From positions 1-18,916 of the forward strand of contig DJOD01000019.1 in assembly GCA_002437115.1 (NCBI GenBank): DNA of 18,916 bases, written 5' to 3'. The notes under the pieces were generated by a model. The model was not told the DNA's origin, ran no database searches, and worked only from the letters and a program-made list of their open reading frames with translations. The position numbers and the translations under genes are program-made. This DNA is from Prevotella sp. UBA6447. GTDB taxonomy: Bacteria; Bacteroidota; Bacteroidia; Bacteroidales; Bacteroidaceae. This document shows, piece after piece, positions 6,860-14,279 of the stretch. Position 1 is the first letter of the stretch. Each line of letters begins with the position of its first letter.

Positions 6860-7728
6860 GGGATTCTCTTATTTGAAAATGATATACAAGAGATTGATAC
6901 TCATGAAAGAATTATTGTCTGATAGAGGTACATTTTGTGTCCATATAGATTGGCATGTAGCTTCATATGTGAAGTTGATAATGGACGATATATTCGGTAA
7001 AGCGACCTCGTCTGTGATTTCTTCGGTGGCAGTGGCACGACCGCAGCGGTTGCGGAGCATTTAGACAGAAGATGGATTACCTGCGGCATCGGCAAGCCAG
7101 CTTCTTTGGTGATGCGCAAGCGATTCATCGACCAAGAGGTAAAGCCTTTCCTTTATCAGAGCATCGGCGACTATCAGAAGGAGGCTTTCCATAACAGCAA
7201 GAAACTTCATAGAGTGGGCGACTTGTCGCAAGTTGTCTTAGGACTCTTTGGTGCTTTGCCTTTCTCTCCAGAACAAGTGAGCGACCGAAACTTCGGATAT
7301 ATAAAAGGTACACGTACATTAGTAGTAGTGGATAGTCCGAACCGCTTGACCACAGCCGCAACCGTGCGTCGTGCTGTTGAGGCAAAGGCTTCCTTGCTCG
7401 GGGGCGATTGGGACAAGGTTATCGTGCTCGGCTGGAACTTCGCCTTCTCCCATTGGATGATAAGGACAAGGTGAAACTCCAGCAGGTGATGGAGCAAGAC
7501 CCGCTGCCGCTCATCGAGTATTGGAGCATCGACCCCGACTATGACGGAGAAACCTTCCGCAGCACCTGGCAGGATTATCGGGAGAACGTGGATGACGACA
7601 GCTACCCTCTGCATTGCGTCTATTCCACTCGCTTGGCGATGCCTTATAAGTCTGAAAGAAAGGTTTGCGTCAAGGCGGTGGATGTGTTCGGGTTCGAGAG
7701 CCAAGTCATTCTTAATGTTGAATGTTGA
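6860..7728 (+). pseudogene. Relic of type III restriction-modification Mod methyltransferase
   Basis: Three pieces of one protein lie in order but in different frames. Piece 1 (about 6860-7003) encodes FSYLKMIYKRLILMKELLSD followed by a VHIDWHV segment ending DIFGK, typical of the region before the target-recognition domain. Piece 2 (7004 to about 7449) encodes DLVCDFFGGSGTTAAVAEHL, the FxGxG AdoMet-binding motif, then the FIDQEVKPFLYQSIGDYQKE and VVVDSPNRLT segments. Piece 3 (about 7450-7728) encodes LDDKDKVKLQQVMEQD through AVDVFGFES, the usual Mod C-terminus. The target-recognition region between pieces 1 and 2 and a segment between pieces 2 and 3 are missing, and the N-terminal catalytic part is absent. 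An intact beta-class N6-adenine methyltransferase of this type is roughly 600 or more residues. The gene cannot make an active enzyme. Identification rests on family knowledge, not a search. Confidence 0.85.
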
Positions 7729-7750
7729 GTGTTGAATTACAAAACTGATG

Positions 7751-8166
7751 ATGACTATGGCAATAAATTCTAACAATATATCTTTGGAGTTGGCGCATCG
7801 ACTCACCGATGTGGTCAATGCGGCTTGGGAAAGTGGAGAGATGTTAGCGAAGGTTACGCTCACCGATGATGTCCACCTATCATCCCGACTTCATCGTGGC
7901 TACGGCAGATAAAATCTACTTGATAGAGACCAGGGCGACGACAAGGTTGACGAAACCAATGTGCGCCAAAAGCAGACGGCTACCATCGAGTGGATCAAGA
8001 AGGTGAATGCCTTGAAACCAAAGAACAGAATGAACCTACCTGGGAATATGTGCTCGTCGGCGAAAGCATATTCTATTCGTTGAGCGGAAGCGGAGCCACA
8101 ATAACGGATGTTTGCGGCCAATGCCGCGTGACCCTCTCTGTGGCAACGGGCAACCAGTTTGCATAA
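7751..8166 (+). pseudogene. Relic of type III restriction endonuclease Res subunit
   Basis: It starts 22 nt after the Mod relic, the normal mod-res order. The first piece (ATG 7751) encodes ISLELAHRLTDVVNAAWESG, the N-terminus of Res. After about 40 codons the sequence jumps to HPDFIVATADKIYLIET (about 7878-7932), the C-terminal endonuclease region. It then shifts frame to DDKVDETNVRQKQTATIEWI and again to EYVLVGESIFYSLSGSGATI, ending at TAA 8164-8166. The whole helicase core of several hundred residues is deleted, and at least three frame changes occur. The PDFIV...IET segment retains PD-(D/E)xK-like residues, but the lysine of the usual ETKG appears lost at a frame change (ETRATT). Non-functional. 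Confidence 0.8.
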
Positions 8167-8180
8167 GCCCCACAAAAAAC

Positions 8181-8225
8181 GCGAAAGGATGCCTGCCTTA
8201 ACCATGGTGGCAGAAGCCCTTTCGC
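8181..8225. terminator. Hairpin between the RM relic and the Spy-like gene
   Basis: Arms GCGAAAGG (8181-8188) and CCTTTCGC (8218-8225) are perfect complements; the interior can pair partly (TGCC with GGCA). The plus strand continues ATTTTCTG. It lies just after the relic of res and just beyond the end of the convergent minus-strand operon (8251), so it can act on both. Confidence 0.55.
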
Positions 8226-8250
8226 ATTTTCTGTTAGCACGTTAACGTTG

Positions 8251-8736
8251 TCAACGTCTCGGTCCATGGGGGCCGTCGCGACCGTCGCGGCGGGCGGCTC
8301 TTTGGAACGCCTGACGGTGAAACTTCTCGTCGGCCCTGATGATCCTCAGCACAACGCCAGCCGGAAGCACCTTGCAAAATTTCTTGTGATACTCCTGCTG
8401 CACCTGCTTGATCTGCAAGTCGATAAGGTCACACTCCTTGATGGCTCTCGCCGAGGCTTTCTGGTCTCGCGTGTCCACGTGCTGATAACAGCGCATCTTG
8501 TTGAAAAGCATGCGCTGCTTGTTCTGCATCTCCCTGTAGAGGGGGAAGAAAGTCGCCGCCTGCCTTGGATTGAGGCAGGCCTCTGTGGCGATGAACTGTT
8601 CCAGCTCGGCCTGAAATCTCGCAGGGTCGAACTTGCGATGGCCTTGGGCTTGTGACGGCAGGGCCAGCGCCAGGGCCAACACGGCAATGAAAAATCTTTT
8701 AAGCATAAGCGTCATTGTCATTTTCTTTGGATTCAT
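8251..8736 (-). CDS. Small periplasmic Spy/CpxP-like protein
   Basis: A 161-residue exported protein: signal peptide MLKRFFIAVLALALALPSQA (residues 11-30 of the frame), then a highly charged, helix-forming body rich in Arg, Lys and Gln with no cysteine pair pattern, ending in an Arg/Gly-rich tail (RRDGRDGPHGPRR). The layout fits the Spy/CpxP-like periplasmic chaperone or metal-sensing proteins that often follow an ECF sigma/anti-sigma pair. The LTxxQ signature is not clearly present; LNPRQAATFFPLY may be its counterpart. The start ATG at 8736 overlaps the stop of the upstream gene by four bases (ATGA), indicating translational coupling and supporting this start over internal ATGs. It is the last gene of the envelope operon. 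Confidence 0.7.
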   Translation of the reverse strand: MNPKKMTMTLMLKRFFIAVLALALALPSQAQGHRKFDPARFQAELEQFIATEACLNPRQAATFFPLYREMQNKQRMLFNKMRCYQHVDTRDQKASARAIKECDLIDLQIKQVQQEYHKKFCKVLPAGVVLRIIRADEKFHRQAFQRAARRDGRDGPHGPRR

Positions 8737-9113
8737 TTGACATCGGCCATATAGGCGTACATGTCATCGGAATCGAGCATGGCATAATCGGTCAAGGCAT
8801 CCATGGACGAATAGGACGACGACGGAGCCGCATGGGCCACCCGCTCCTTTTCGGATGCGGCACCCTCATGTTGCAGGTAAGCGCCCACGCCCAGCATGGC
8901 CACTAAGAGGCTGGCAGCCGATACGACGATGACTTTTCGCCATCGCACCCACACGGGCGGCCTTAGGAATGGCGACTGGACCTGCGGCTGTTTGCCTTGC
9001 TCGGGCAAGCGTTCCATCAGACTGGAGGCAAAGTTGTCGAAATAACCTTCTGGCACCTTGAAAGGAGCCTTTCGACCAAAAGTGGCCTCGATGTATTTCT
9101 CTTCCTTTTCCAT
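8733..9113 (-). CDS. Single-span membrane protein, probable anti-sigma factor
   Basis: A 126-residue protein. The cytoplasmic N-terminus (MEKEEKYIEATFGRKAPFKV then PEGYFDNFASSLMERLP) is typical of small Bacteroidetes proteins encoded after ECF sigma factors. One membrane span lies at about 60-80 (VIVVSAASLLVAMLGVGAYL) and is followed by a short Ser/Asp/Tyr-rich outer part. There is no zinc-finger anti-sigma HxxxCxxC motif, so the role is inferred from position: 78 nt downstream of the sigma gene and overlapping the Spy-like gene by 4 nt. It would hold the sigma factor at the membrane until envelope stress. Confidence 0.65.
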   Translation of the reverse strand: MEKEEKYIEATFGRKAPFKVPEGYFDNFASSLMERLPEQGKQPQVQSPFLRPPVWVRWRKVIVVSAASLLVAMLGVGAYLQHEGAASEKERVAHAAPSSSYSSMDALTDYAMLDSDDMYAYMADVK

Positions 9114-9191
9114 ATTGTAGAGTTTTTTTATTTGACGTTTGGGAAGCTCAATGGTTTAATTTATTCTCAAAAAACATGCACCGCCGAAAGG

Positions 9192-9746
9192 TCATTCATG
9201 GCGGTGGAAATACTCTTCTATTTTCTTCACGGCGTGGTGGTAGCTCGCCTTCAGGGCCCCCTCGCTGGTGCCGAGAATCTTGCTCATCTCCGAATATTTC
9301 ATCTCGTCGTAGTAACGCAGGTTGAAGACCGTTCGCTGCACGTCTGGCAGCGTGGCGATAGCCTCCTGCAGTTGTGCGGCGGTCTCGTCGCCGTCAAAGT
9401 AGTCGTCGGCCATCAGGCGCTCGGCCACCGACGGGCTCTCATCGGCGCTCACGTTGGTGGTAGCCCTTTGCTTGCGCAACATGTCGAGCGCCTCGTTGAT
9501 GGCTATGCGGTAAAGCCACGTTGAGAGCTTTGACTTGCCCTGGAAAGAGTCGAGGTTGGTCCATGCCTTCATGAAGGTGTTCTGCAACACATCATCGGTG
9601 TCCTCGTGCGTCAATACAAGGCGGCGAACCTTCCAGTACAAAGGCTCGCCATACATCCTGACTACCGTTGAGAACGCCGCTCGCCTCGTGGCTGGGCTCC
9701 TCAGCATCCTTACAATGTTTTCTTCGTTGTATTCTCTCACCGACAT
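9192..9746 (-). CDS. ECF-subfamily RNA polymerase sigma factor
   Basis: A 184-residue sigma-70 family factor. Region 2 includes THEDTDDVLQNTFMKAWTNL and STWLYRIAINEALDMLRKQ. Region 4 includes LPDVQRTVFNLRYYDEMKYS, then EMSKILGTSEGALKASYHHA and VKKIEEYF, a helix-turn-helix. Regions 1 and 3 are absent, as in ECF factors. An in-frame TTG at 9755 extends the frame, but ATG 9746 is preceded by GGAGAAA and is the better start. The gene begins 17 nt after the L,D-transpeptidase gene, so it is probably transcribed with it, and it is followed by the putative anti-sigma and Spy-like genes. It likely activates an envelope-stress regulon that may include its own operon. Its target promoter is not evident here. 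Confidence 0.9.
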   Translation of the reverse strand: MSVREYNEENIVRMLRSPATRRAAFSTVVRMYGEPLYWKVRRLVLTHEDTDDVLQNTFMKAWTNLDSFQGKSKLSTWLYRIAINEALDMLRKQRATTNVSADESPSVAERLMADDYFDGDETAAQLQEAIATLPDVQRTVFNLRYYDEMKYSEMSKILGTSEGALKASYHHAVKKIEEYFHRHE

Positions 9747-9763
9747 TTTCTCCAACTTGTGTC

Positions 9764-11344
9764 CTACATGAAGCTACGGATCCGGTCAAGGATGGGCACG
9801 TCGTAGCCATACACGTCACGATAGGCGTCCCATCCACCCTTGCTGTTGGGAAACAGCGTATAATATAATATGAAGACCGGCACGTCGGGCTCCACCTTCA
9901 CCCGCCCCACCAATCGCTTCCGGTCGAGCGTGTCGAGCACTTCCTTTTGCCGTTCGGTCAGCGCCCTTGGGTCTTTCCCCAAGGGCGACACGTCGGCACG
10001 CGCCGAGTAGACCACCTTGTCCAGCATGTCGCTTCGCCCTTTTCCAAGCAGAAACCCGGCCAGCGCGAGAGGGCGCTCCAGGCGCACACAACCATGGCTG
10101 ACGTCGCGGACGGTTCGCTGAAACACACGGGGGTTGGGGGTTCCGTGCAAAAAGATGGACTGGCCATTGTTGAAACGGAAAATAATCCTGCCCAGCGAGT
10201 TGCCCTCACCCCCCTCCTGCACCACCAGGTAGCCGCCACCGAACAGCATGGCAGGCGTCACCCCGGATGCGTCCACCACCTTGCCCGTGTTGCGCTCGCG
10301 AACGAAATAGCGATGCGAAGCGAACCACGACGAGCTGCCAGCATGGCGCGCGATGCTGCTCTTGACAATACTTCGCGGCACAATCCATTGCGGATTGACA
10401 TCCATCCTTGTGATCTTGCTCACTATCAATGGGGTTTTGGTCTTTGTGCTGCCACACCCCATGCGCATCGACAGGCTCTCGTTGCCGTCGTTTGCCACGA
10501 GGTGGAAAGAGGGTATGTTCACCAAGACGTAGCGGTCATGTAGGTAAGGGTCATCCGGCAATCGCCACCTGCTGCGTTCCAGGTTCACCAAGATGAGATG
10601 CCGGCCATACTTGTGAGCCAGCGGACTGTGCAACAAGTGCAACAGTTGGCGGTACAAGGGGTTGCGGGGCTCCACCTCAGCCATAAACTCAGCCACACTA
10701 TCCTGCCGCACCTTTCTGAGAGCCGTCTGCCAGAATTTGTCGCCTGGCCTTTCCGCCCGGATGTCAAACAGGGTCTTGTAGGTCGTTCGCGAGGAGTCGC
10801 CGTCTTTCGCCTCAAGATGGTTGAAGATCGCCCCGGGGCTCACGAAACCGAACCGTTGCCCGGCCACATAGCGCAAATACGCCCTTGTCAGGTTGTATTC
10901 CAACCGCGCGAAGACCTTGCTGGCCTGGTTGTTATGGTTGTCGAAGTCAAGGTTTTTAACCCTTCGCAGGTCGGAAGCTATCGCGCCCATCCTAAAACTG
11001 CCGGGAGAAAATCCCATCAAGCACACCTTGGGCAAATAAGCCAACAAACTGTCTGCACGGGGGGCTACCCCGATACGGTTGATCCAAATGAACGGTCCTT
11101 TGTTCCGATAGTATCTCCTGACATAACCGTCAGCCTGACAAGTCCACTTGTCGGCCGACATCAGGCGTTCCATCTCCACATGGACTTTGCTTGGGCTCAC
11201 CACATAACTTCCCACCCTGAGGGAGTCATAATCACTCAGTTTCAAGTTCTTGTTGGGGTTTGCTTGTTCTGAGCAACTGGCCACCAACAAAAATAGCATA
11301 AGGAACGGAACAAACTTGGAGCCTCCACAAAAGCTCCCGCCCAT
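9764..11344 (-). CDS. YcbB-type L,D-transpeptidase lipoprotein
   Basis: A 526-residue protein that would form 3-3 peptide crosslinks in peptidoglycan or attach proteins to it, in the periplasm. The signal ends in LLVASC, with the lipidated Cys at residue 24. The N-terminal half (about 40-265) is a scaffold region like that of YcbB/LdtD. The YkuD catalytic domain (about 270-435) contains RYVLVNIPSFHLVA, TPLIVSKITRMDVNPQWIVP, the conserved FLHGTPNPRVFQ with His400, and SHGCVRLERP with His417 and catalytic Cys419. The start at 11344 follows the stop of the upstream small gene by 2 nt. An in-frame extension to 11398 overlaps that gene and is less likely. It is in one operon with the ECF sigma factor, tying cell-wall remodelling to stress signalling. 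Confidence 0.9.
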   Translation of the reverse strand: MGGSFCGGSKFVPFLMLFLLVASCSEQANPNKNLKLSDYDSLRVGSYVVSPSKVHVEMERLMSADKWTCQADGYVRRYYRNKGPFIWINRIGVAPRADSLLAYLPKVCLMGFSPGSFRMGAIASDLRRVKNLDFDNHNNQASKVFARLEYNLTRAYLRYVAGQRFGFVSPGAIFNHLEAKDGDSSRTTYKTLFDIRAERPGDKFWQTALRKVRQDSVAEFMAEVEPRNPLYRQLLHLLHSPLAHKYGRHLILVNLERSRWRLPDDPYLHDRYVLVNIPSFHLVANDGNESLSMRMGCGSTKTKTPLIVSKITRMDVNPQWIVPRSIVKSSIARHAGSSSWFASHRYFVRERNTGKVVDASGVTPAMLFGGGYLVVQEGGEGNSLGRIIFRFNNGQSIFLHGTPNPRVFQRTVRDVSHGCVRLERPLALAGFLLGKGRSDMLDKVVYSARADVSPLGKDPRALTERQKEVLDTLDRKRLVGRVKVEPDVPVFILYYTLFPNSKGGWDAYRDVYGYDVPILDRIRSFM

Positions 11345-11346
11345 GG

Positions 11347-11658
11347 TTACCTGATGGAGATTTTTCTTACTGTCTTGCCTACCTTTACAATATAGCATCC
11401 TTTCGACAGATTGAGGTTATAGCTCTTGTCTGAGCCGTCCACCTTGACACTCAGCACCCTCACTCCGGTAATGTTGTAAACATAGAGTGTCTGACCTGCC
11501 GCCCCTGTGACCCGCAGCACACCTTCGTTGCTGACAGAGACAGAAACAGCCTGCGCCTCGTTGTCGACAATCTCAATGGCCGAAGCAGCATTGGCCACCT
11601 GGGGTAAACCACCCATCAACAAGGTGAACAAAAACCCAAGAAGTATCTTTTTAGCCAT
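11347..11658 (-). CDS. Small secreted protein, essentially a free-standing T9SS-like C-terminal domain
   Basis: A 103-residue protein: signal peptide MAKKILLGFLFTLLMGGLPQ plus VANA, cut before about residue 25. The rest is a single beta-rich domain (VSNEGVLRVTGAAGQTLYVY, NITGVRVLSVKV, GCYIVKVGKTVRKISIR) that matches the form of type A sorting domains normally at the C-terminus of large secreted proteins. The ATG at 11658 was chosen because it opens into the signal peptide; the longer frame to 11826 has an implausible N-terminus and crosses the -7 element at 11719-11726. It is the first gene of the operon, 2 nt before the L,D-transpeptidase start. What a domain with no cargo does is unknown. 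Confidence 0.7.
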   Translation of the reverse strand: MAKKILLGFLFTLLMGGLPQVANAASAIEIVDNEAQAVSVSVSNEGVLRVTGAAGQTLYVYNITGVRVLSVKVDGSDKSYNLNLSKGCYIVKVGKTVRKISIR

Positions 11659-11718
11659 AAGCGTAATTCGTTGGAGGGCAATGCAGCCTATCGAGCAAGC
11701 CCACATATTATTATTACG

Positions 11719-11726
11719 CAAAGATA
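11719..11726 (-). promoter_or_regulatory. -7 promoter element of the envelope/sigma operon
   Basis: The minus strand reads TATCTTTG, an exact TAnnTTTG match, 60 nt upstream of the small-gene ATG at 11658. It implies transcription by the housekeeping sigma factor; no -33 TTTG is seen at the usual spacing. Confidence 0.65.
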
Positions 11727-11885
11727 ACGTTTTTCGGAGAGATAGGGCTTTCACACACAATATTTTCAACGAACCGTTAAGAATATTTAACCCAATTGGG
11801 ACAATATGACATTCTGGCAAAGCCAAGCATGCGTCGTACAGCCACTTTTAGCTATCCAAAAATGGGTCATTACTCATAAAAGTGT

Positions 11886-11893
11886 TATCTTTG
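11886..11893 (+). promoter_or_regulatory. -7 promoter element of kdsB
   Basis: TATCTTTG, an exact TAnnTTTG match, lies 37 nt upstream of the kdsB ATG at 11931. The upstream -33 element is not recognisable. Confidence 0.65.
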
Positions 11894-11930
11894 CACAAGG
11901 AACAACACCATTTTAACAAATCGACAACTT

Positions 11931-12683
11931 ATGAAATTCATAGCTATTATCCCAGCACGCTACGCCTCCACGAGGTTTCCGGGAAAGCCCTTGGCCTTGC
12001 TGGGCGGAAAGCCTGTCATCCAGAGAGTTTACGAGCAAGTGACCACCGAAATACCTGAAGCATGGGTGGCGACAGACGACGAACGCATCCTGGCAGCCGT
12101 AGAAGCCTTTGGCGGCAGAGCCGTCATGACCAGGGCCGACCACAAGAGCGGCACAGATCGCATCGAAGAGGCTGCCCAAAAAATCGCTACCGACGCCGAC
12201 GTGATCGTGAACATCCAGGGCGACGAGCCTTTCATCCAAGCATCCCAAATCAGGGCGGTCTGCCAGCAGTTTGACGACTCCTCCACGCAAATCGCCACGA
12301 TAGGGAAGCCTTTCGCGACCATGGATGAGGTGGACAATCCCAACTCGCCCAAGATCGTGACCGACGCCAATGGCTTTGCGCTCTATTTCTCCAGGTCGGT
12401 CATCCCCTATGTGCGCGGTAAAGAGCACGCCACGTGGCTGGCAAACTTCCCGTTCCTCAAGCACTTGGGCGTCTACGCCTACCGCCGCGACGTGTTGCGC
12501 GAAATCACCCAGCTCCCCCAGTCGCCCCTGGAAAAGGCCGAGAGCCTCGAGCAACTGCGCTGGCTGCAAAACGGATACCGCATCCGCGTGGGCGTCACAA
12601 ACGTGGAGACCGTGGGCATCGACACCCCGGCCGACCTGCAGCGTGCCGAGCGATTCCTGCAGGAGCGCCACGGCGAGGTCTGA
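11931..12683 (+). CDS. kdsB: 3-deoxy-manno-octulosonate (KDO) cytidylyltransferase
   Basis: A 250-residue cytoplasmic enzyme that couples CTP and KDO to make CMP-KDO for lipopolysaccharide inner core synthesis. The N-terminal nucleotide-binding motif IPARYASTRFPGKPL (residues 7-21) includes Arg10, Arg15 and Lys19. NIQGDEPFI (94-102) supplies the conserved Asp98. SRSVIPY, HLGVYAYRRDVL, PLEKAESLEQLRWLQNG and VGIDTPADLQRAE are all characteristic of the family, and the length is that of typical KdsB. It is a single-gene unit with its own promoter and a hairpin terminator after it. A long minus-strand open frame over the same DNA is a shadow. Confidence 0.97.
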   Translation: MKFIAIIPARYASTRFPGKPLALLGGKPVIQRVYEQVTTEIPEAWVATDDERILAAVEAFGGRAVMTRADHKSGTDRIEEAAQKIATDADVIVNIQGDEPFIQASQIRAVCQQFDDSSTQIATIGKPFATMDEVDNPNSPKIVTDANGFALYFSRSVIPYVRGKEHATWLANFPFLKHLGVYAYRRDVLREITQLPQSPLEKAESLEQLRWLQNGYRIRVGVTNVETVGIDTPADLQRAERFLQERHGEV

Positions 12684-12710
12684 CACACGACGCAAGCACA
12701 AAACAAGACA

Positions 12711-12768
12711 GCTCTGGCATGTGGCCACCGAAAGCTCGCCGAGCTTCCCGATGGGCACGTGCCAGAGC
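12711..12768. terminator. Bidirectional terminator between kdsB and dnaJ-like gene
   Basis: A 13-bp stem (GCTCTGGCATGTG at 12711-12723, CACGTGCCAGAGC at 12756-12768; one G-U on one strand) encloses a second small hairpin (AAGCTC at 12732-12737 with GAGCTT at 12741-12746). The plus strand continues CGTTCTGCCTTTTTG. It sits between two convergent genes ending at 12683 and 12799. Confidence 0.7.
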
Positions 12769-12798
12769 CGTTCTGCCTTTTTGTCACACAGCCTGCCA

Positions 12799-13506
12799 TC
12801 ATAGGCCGCCGTCTGCCTGCCTCATCTCGCCGAGCAGGTCTTTCTGGCGAGCCGTCAGGTGGGTGGGCAACACCACATTATAGGTGATAATCAAGTCGCC
12901 GAACGTGCCATCGCCGCGGTCGTAACCCTTGCCGCGCACACGCACCTTCGTTCCGTTCTGCGTCTCCGGCTTCACCTTCAACTTGAGCTTCTCGCCATTG
13001 CTCAGCTGGATGATGATTTGTCCGCCCAGCAACGCCGTGTAAAGGTCGAGGTTGACCTTGGCGTTCATCTCGCCCGTGCTCTGGCGCGCACCCGACCTGG
13101 CTCGCGTTCCGCCGCCCATGCCTCCAAACAAGTCTTGGAAGAAGCTGGAAAAGCCTCCCCCTCCGTTGCCGAAGCCCGAGAAATCGAAGCCATCAAAAGG
13201 CGAACCGCCTCCAGAACCGCCACTCGACCAATGGGAACTGCCGTCAGAGCCGCCACCCGCTTGCTGGTTGAAAGCTTCGGCGCTACGCCAGTTCTCACCA
13301 TATTGGTCGTATTTCTTGCGCTTTTCGGGGTCGCTTATCACCTCATAAGCCTCCGTCAACGCCTGGAACTTGGCCTTTGCCTTCGGGTCGTCTGGATGAA
13401 GGTCGGGGTGAAACTGCTTGGCGCGCCTGAGGTAAGCTGCACGGACATCCTTTTGTGGGATGTTCTTGTCAACACCCAAAATCTTATAGTAATCAATAAA
13501 TGCCAT
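12799..13506 (-). CDS. Compact DnaJ/CbpA-family co-chaperone
   Basis: A 235-residue J-domain protein that would stimulate the ATPase of DnaK. The J domain (1-70) has the HPD motif at 33-35 (KQFHPDLHPDD). A Gly/Phe/Ser-rich linker spans about 83-135 (SPFDGFDFSGFGNGGGGFSS). A single C-terminal substrate-binding domain follows at about 145-230 (MNAKVNLDLYTALLGGQIII, KVRVRGKGYDRGDGTFGDLI). There is no CxxCxGxG zinc finger, so it is class B. It is about 70 residues shorter than E. coli CbpA and seems to have one beta-domain fewer. I chose ATG 13506; the frame stays open to 13953 but that extension is an Arg-rich shadow of rpsP and crosses its terminator. Confidence 0.9.
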   Translation of the reverse strand: MAFIDYYKILGVDKNIPQKDVRAAYLRRAKQFHPDLHPDDPKAKAKFQALTEAYEVISDPEKRKKYDQYGENWRSAEAFNQQAGGGSDGSSHWSSGGSGGGSPFDGFDFSGFGNGGGGFSSFFQDLFGGMGGGTRARSGARQSTGEMNAKVNLDLYTALLGGQIIIQLSNGEKLKLKVKPETQNGTKVRVRGKGYDRGDGTFGDLIITYNVVLPTHLTARQKDLLGEMRQADGGL

Positions 13507-13604
13507 ATATGTATGCCTCCATTTCTTTGTTGTAATCTGATGAGAGCATAGCAAAACATGTGCCACAGCCCCCCAGCGCACGCAAAGGCGGACGCCACAA
13601 AACC

Positions 13605-13633
13605 AAAAAAGCCAGGTCCCAAGGGAACCTGGC
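13605..13633 (-). terminator. Rho-independent terminator of rpsP
   Basis: On the minus strand the arm GCCAGGTTCCC (13633-13623) pairs with GGGACCTGGC (13620-13611) with one bulge, and is followed directly by TTTTTT (13610-13605). It lies 28 nt after the rpsP stop codon. A textbook intrinsic terminator. Confidence 0.9.
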
Positions 13634-13660
13634 AAGATTTGTTTCTTCTCACGAAAGCCA

Positions 13661-14212
13661 TTAAGCCTCAGCGGGAGCCTCCTCAGCGGGAGCCTCAGCC
13701 TGGGCGGCCTCCGCAGCCTTGGCTGCCTCAGCCTCAGCCTTGGCCTTAGCCTCTGCGGCCTTCTTCTCGGCCACCTTCTTGGCGATAGTCTCGTTGATCT
13801 TCTTCTCAGCCTCGAGCTCCTTGGAAGCAGCCTCCTGCTTAGCCTTGGCCACGTTGCCGCGCAGCACCTCGAGCTTCTGGTCCTTGACCGTCTTCCAAGC
13901 CTCAAACTTCTGCTGGCAAGCAGCCTCGTCGAAAGCGCCCTTCTTGACACCACCCTTGAGATGCTTCATCATGTAAACGCCCTCGCCCTTGAGGATGTTG
14001 CGGACGGTGTCGGTGGGCTGCGCGCCATTCTCCACCCAGTAGAGAGCGCGCTCGAAATTCAAATCTACGGTTGCGGGATTGGTGTTGGGGTTGTAAGTGC
14101 CAATCTTCTCAGTAAATTTACCATCACGTGGTGCTCTAGCGTCAGCGATAACAATGCGATAGAAAGCATAAGCCTTGTGACCGCCACGCTGCAATCTGAT
14201 TTTTGTTGCCAT
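13661..14212 (-). CDS. rpsP: 30S ribosomal protein S16
   Basis: A 183-residue protein of the small ribosomal subunit. The conserved S16 core is residues 1 to about 80: MATKIRLQRGGHKAYAFYRI, VIADARAPRDGKFTEKIGTY, NPNTNPATVDLNFERALYWV, GAQPTDTVRNIL. Then comes a linker (KGAFDEAACQQKFEAWKTVK) and a long Lys/Glu/Ala-rich tail ending in repeated AEAPAEEAPAEA. E. coli S16 is only 82 residues; extended, helical Ala/Lys/Glu tails are usual in Bacteroidetes S16. It is a single-gene unit with a canonical -7 element and terminator. Confidence 0.97.
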   Translation of the reverse strand: MATKIRLQRGGHKAYAFYRIVIADARAPRDGKFTEKIGTYNPNTNPATVDLNFERALYWVENGAQPTDTVRNILKGEGVYMMKHLKGGVKKGAFDEAACQQKFEAWKTVKDQKLEVLRGNVAKAKQEAASKELEAEKKINETIAKKVAEKKAAEAKAKAEAEAAKAAEAAQAEAPAEEAPAEA

Positions 14213-14271
14213 TTTGTTTTAAAACTTTTTAAATAGGTTTGAATGATGCTACTAACTCGTAATAGCTTTTG

Positions 14272-14279
14272 CAAAGGTA
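14272..14279 (-). promoter_or_regulatory. -7 promoter element of rpsP
   Basis: The minus strand reads TACCTTTG, an exact TAnnTTTG match, 59 nt upstream of the rpsP ATG at 14212. Confidence 0.7.

Noticed and set aside
11913..12758. 281-codon open frame on the minus strand over kdsB
   Set aside because: It lies antisense to the clear kdsB gene, has no recognisable domain, and arises from codon bias of the real gene.
13507..13953. N-terminal extension of the DnaJ-like frame, Arg-rich
   Set aside because: It is the antisense-frame image of the rpsP Ala/Glu tail and crosses the rpsP terminator; the J domain starts at ATG 13506.
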